From assembly GCA_029964075.1 (NCBI GenBank), contig CM057133.1, positions 14,718,699 to 14,782,698 of the forward strand: 64,000 nt of DNA, in the 5' to 3' direction. The stretch is from Patiria pectinifera. Its lineage: Eukaryota; Echinodermata; Asteroidea; Valvatida; Asterinidae. Below the pieces are notes generated by a model. It did not search any database. It had not been told where the DNA came from and worked only from the letters and a program-made list of their open reading frames with translations. Shown piece after piece: positions 60,075 to 64,000 of the stretch (the first letter of the stretch is position 1; the number at the start of each line of letters is the position of its first letter). Both the position numbers and the translations under genes were made by a program.

Positions 60075-63000
60075 ACTGCAAATTTATTTTGTCACATTTT
60101 CACCCAAAAAGTAAGGCTAACCACTTGCAAATTTATTTTGTCACATTTTCACCCAAAAGTAAGGTTAACCCCTTGCAAATTTATTTTGTCTCATTTTCAC
60201 CCAAAAAGTAAGGCTAACCCCTTGCAAATTATATTTTGTCACATTTTCACCCAAAAAGTAAGGCTAACCACTTGCAAATTTATTTTGTCTCATTTTCACC
60301 CAAAAAGTAAGGCTAACCCCTTGCAAATTTATTTTGTCACATTTTCACCCAAAAAGTAAGGCTAACCCCTTTCAAATTTATTTTGTCTCATTTTCACCCC
60401 AAAAGTAAGGCTAACCCCTTGCAAATTTATTTTGTGTCATTTTCACCCAAAAAGTAAGGCTAACCCCTTGCAAATTTATTTTGTCTCATTTTCACCCCAA
60501 AAGTAAGGCTAACCTCTTGCAAATTTATTTCGTCACATTTTCACCCAAAAAGTAAGGCTAACCCCTTGCAAATTTATTTTGTCTCATTTTCACCCAAAAA
60601 GTAAGGCTAACCCCTTGCAAATTTATTTTGTCACATTTTCACCCAAAAAGTAAGGTTAATCCCTTGCAAATTTATTTTGTCTCATTTTCACCCCAAAAGT
60701 AAGGCTAACCCCTTGCAAATTTATTTTGTCTCATTTTCACCCAAAAAGTAAGGCTAACCCCTTGCAAATTTATTTTGTCTCATTTTCACCCCAAAAGTAA
60801 GGCTAACCTCTTGCAAATTGATTTCGTCACATTTTCACCCAAAAAGTAAGGCTAACCCCTTGCAAATTTATTTTGTCTCATTTTCACCCAAAAAGTAAGG
60901 CTAACCCCTTTCAAATTTCTTTTGTCACATTTTTACCCAACAAGTAAGGCTAACCCCTTGCAAATTTCTTTTGTCTCATTTTCACCCCAAATGTAAGGTT
61001 AACCCCTTGCAAATTTATTTTGTCACATTTTCACCCAAAATGTAAGGCTAACCCCTTGCAAATTTATATTGTCACATTTTTACCCAAAAAGTAAGGCTAA
61101 CCACTTGCAAATTTATTTTGTCACATTTTCACCCAAAAAAGTAAGGCTAACCCCTTGCAGATTTATTTTGTCACATTTTCACCCAAAAAGTAAGGCTAAC
61201 CCTTTGCAAATTTCTTTTGTCTCATTTTCACCCAAAAAGAAAGGCTAACCCCTTGAAAATTTATTTTGTCACATTTTCACCCAAAAGTAAGGTTAACCCC
61301 TTGCAAATTTATTTTGTCTCATTTTCACCCAAAAAGTAAGGCTAACCCCTTGCAAATTATATTTTGTCACATTTTCACCCAAAAAGTAAGGCTAACCACT
61401 TGCAAATTTATTTTGTCACATTTTCACCCAAAAAAGTAAGGCTAACCCCTTGCAAATTTATTTTGTCTCATTTTCACCCAAAAAGTAAGGCTAACCCTTT
61501 GCAAATTTCCTTTGTCTCATTTTCACCCAAAAAGAAAGGCTAACCCCTTGAAAATTTATTTTGTCACATTTTCACCCAAAAGTAAGGTTAACCCCTTGCA
61601 AATTTATTTTGTCTCATTTTCACCCAAAAAGTAAGGCTAACCCCTTGCAAATTATATTTTGTCACATTTTCACCCAAAAAGTAAGGCTAACCACTTGCAA
61701 ATTTATTTTGTCTCATTTTCACCCAAAAAGTAAGGCTAACCCCTTGCAAATTTATTTTGTCACATTTTCACCCAAAAAGTAAGGCTAACCCCTTTCAAAT
61801 TTATTTTGTCTCATTTTCACCCCAAAAGTAAGGCTAACCCCTTGCAAATTTATTTTGTGTCATTTTCACCCAAAAAGTAAGGCTAACCCCTTGCAAATTT
61901 ATTTTGTCTCATTTTCACCCCAAAAGTAAGGCTAACCCCTTGCAAATTTATTTTGTCACATTTTCACCCAAAAAGTAAGGCTAACCCCTTGCAAATTTAT
62001 TTTGTCTCATTTTCACCCAAAAAGTAAGGCTAACCCCTTGCAAATTTATTTTGTCACATTTTCACCCAAAAAGTAAGGTTAATCCCTTGCAAATTTATTT
62101 TGTCTCATTTTCACCCCAAAAGTAAGGCTAACCCCTTGCAAATTTATTTTGTCTCATTTTCACCCAAAAAGTAAGGCTAACCCCTTGCAAATTTATTTTG
62201 TCTCATTTTCACCCCAAAAGTAAGGCTAACCTCTTGCAAATTGATTTCGTCACATTTTCACCCAAAAAGTAAGGCTAACCCCTTGCAAATTTATTTTGTC
62301 TCATTTTCACCCAAAAAGTAAGGCTAACCCCTTTCAAATTTCTTTTGTCACATTTTTACCCAACAAGTAAGGCTAACCCCTTGCAAATTTCTTTTGTCTC
62401 ATTTTCACCCCAAATGTAAGGTTAACCCCTTGCAAATTTATTTTGTCACATTTTCACCCAAAATGTAAGGCTAACCCCTTGCAAATTTATATTGTCACAT
62501 TTTTACCCAAAAAGTAAGGCTAACCACTTGCAAATTTATTTTGTCACATTTTCACCCAAAAAAGTAAGGCTAACCCCTTGCAGATTTATTTTGTCACATT
62601 TTCACCCAAAAAGTAAGGCTAACCCTTTGCAAATTTCTTTTGTCTCATTTTCACCCAAAAAGAAAGGCTAACCCCTTGAAAATTTATTTTGTCACATTTT
62701 CACCCAAAAGTAAGGTTAACCCCTTGCAAATTTATTTTGTCTCATTTTCACCCAAAAAGTAAGGCTAACCCCTTGCAAATTATATTTTGTCACATTTTCA
62801 CCCAAAAAGTAAGGCTAACCACTTGCAAATTTATTTTGTCTCATTTTCACCCAAAAAGTAAGGCTAACCCCTTGCAAATTATATTTTGTCACATTTTCAC
62901 CCAAAAAGTAAGGCTAACCACTTGCAAATTTATTTTGTCACATTTTCACCCAAAAAAGTAAGGCTAACCCCTTGCAAATTTATTTTGTCTCATTTTCACC

Positions 63001-64000
63001 CAAAAAGTAAGGCTAACCCTTTGCAAATTTCCTTTGTCCCATTTTCACCCAAAAAGAAAGGCTAACCCCTTGAAAATTTATTTTGTCACATTTTCACCCA
63101 AAAGTAAGGTTAACCCCTTGCAAATTTATTTTGTCTCATTTTCACCCAAAAAGTAAGGCTAACCCCTTGCAAATTATATTTTGTCACATTTTCACCCAAA
63201 AAGTAAGGCTAACCACTTGCAAATTTATTTTGTCTCATTTTCACCCAAAAAGTAAGGCTAACCCCTTGCAAATTTATTTTGTCACATTTTCACCCAAAAA
63301 GTAAGGCTAACCCCTTGCAAATTTATTTTGTCTCATTTTCACCCAAAAAGTAAGGCTAACCCCTTGCAAATTTATTTTGTCACATTTTCACCCAAAAAGT
63401 AAGGCTAACCCCCTTGCAAATTTATTTTGTCTCATTTTCACCCCAAAACTAAGGCTAACCCCTTGCAAATTTATTGTCACATTTTCACCCAAAAAGTAAG
63501 GCTAACCCCTTGCAAATTTATTTTGTCTCATTTTCACCCAAAAAGTAAGGCTAACCCCTTGCAAATTTATTTTGTCACATTTTCACCCAAAAAGTAAGGT
63601 TAATCCCTTGCAAATTTATTTTGTCTCATTTTCACCCCAAAAGTAAGGCTAACCCCTTGCAAATTTATTTTGTCTCATTTTCACCCAAAAAGTAAGGCTA
63701 ACCCCTTGCAAATTTATTTTGTCACATTTTCACCCAAAAAGTAAGGCTAACCTCTTGCAAATTTATTTTGTCACATTTTCACCCAAAAAGTAAGGCTAAC
63801 CCCTTGCAAATTTATTTTGTCTCATTTTCACCCAAAAAGTAAGGCTAACCCCTTGCAAATTTATTTTGTCACATTTTCACCCAAAAAGTAAGGCTAACCC
63901 CTTGCAAATTTATTTTGTCTCATTTTCACCCCAAAAGTAAGGCTAACCCCTTGCAAATTAATTTTGTCTCATTTTCACCCCAAAAGTAAGGCTTACCCCT
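60075..64000. repeat. 49-bp satellite array with higher-order repeats, runs off the right edge
   Basis: About 80 head-to-tail units of 49 bp. Each contains GTCACATTTTCACCC or GTCTCATTTTCACCC, then AAAAAGTAAGGCTAACCCC, then TTGCAAATTTATTTT. CACA and CTCA types often alternate, suggesting an approximately 98-bp dimer. A diagnostic CCAAAAGTAAGGTTAACC unit in the CACA background recurs with its A at 60151, 61279, 61574, 62702 and 63096, giving spacings of 1128, 295, 1128 and 394 bp (about 23, 6, 23 and 8 units). Open frames through it are periodic artefacts. Confidence 0.97.

Noticed and set aside
60054-63304. Open frames with repeated FILSHFHPK peptides
   Set aside because: Periodic artefacts of the 49-bp satellite; the same peptide repeats because the array does.
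60075-64000. CRISPR array
   Set aside because: There are no unique spacers: whole 49-bp units repeat head to tail. The surrounding genes are intron-bearing animal genes.

Overview
This window is animal nuclear DNA: multi-exon genes with GT-AG introns of about 0.2-2 kb, GC-rich exons in AT-rich surroundings, and a dense load of short transposon relics. The gene families (an RNF24/RNF122-type RING ligase, a BTB zinc-finger factor, a GMCL1/BTBD16-type BTB-BACK protein), the tRNA-derived SINEs and the many TACATGTA and AGGCCTA words suggest a marine invertebrate deuterostome, perhaps an echinoderm. That placement is inference.

Layout. 1-221: possible last exon of an unidentified gene entering from the left. 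222-9482: gene-poor, with a foldback element, MITEs, a SINE and a microsatellite split by a small element. 9483-22278 (+): 14-exon BTB-BACK gene, best match BTBD16/GMCL1, 682 aa. 24675-40870 (+): 18-exon gene for a 1354-aa protein with a long disordered N-terminus and a coiled-coil C-terminal half; I do not recognise it. One of its introns holds a 22-bp minisatellite. 44146-47640 (-): five-exon membrane RING-H2 protein of the RNF24/RNF122 type, convergent with the previous gene. 50478-54386 (+): three-exon BTB zinc-finger transcription factor with ten C2H2 fingers, an AT-hook-like motif and a Gln/Pro-rich tail. 54387-60074: gene-free, several inverted-repeat elements. 60075-64000: a 49-bp satellite with higher-order structure, running off the right edge.

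Exon models were assembled by hand from splice sites and reading-frame phase. For all four genes the phases close and end in a stop. The genes show no sign of an operon or shared pathway; they look like ordinary neighbours. The more unusual content is the repeats: at least six families of short inverted-repeat elements with two or more copies here, a SINE nested in a MITE with a 14-bp target duplication, and a satellite with 23-unit, 6-unit and 8-unit higher-order spacing. I found no prokaryotic system, CRISPR array or clear viral gene.
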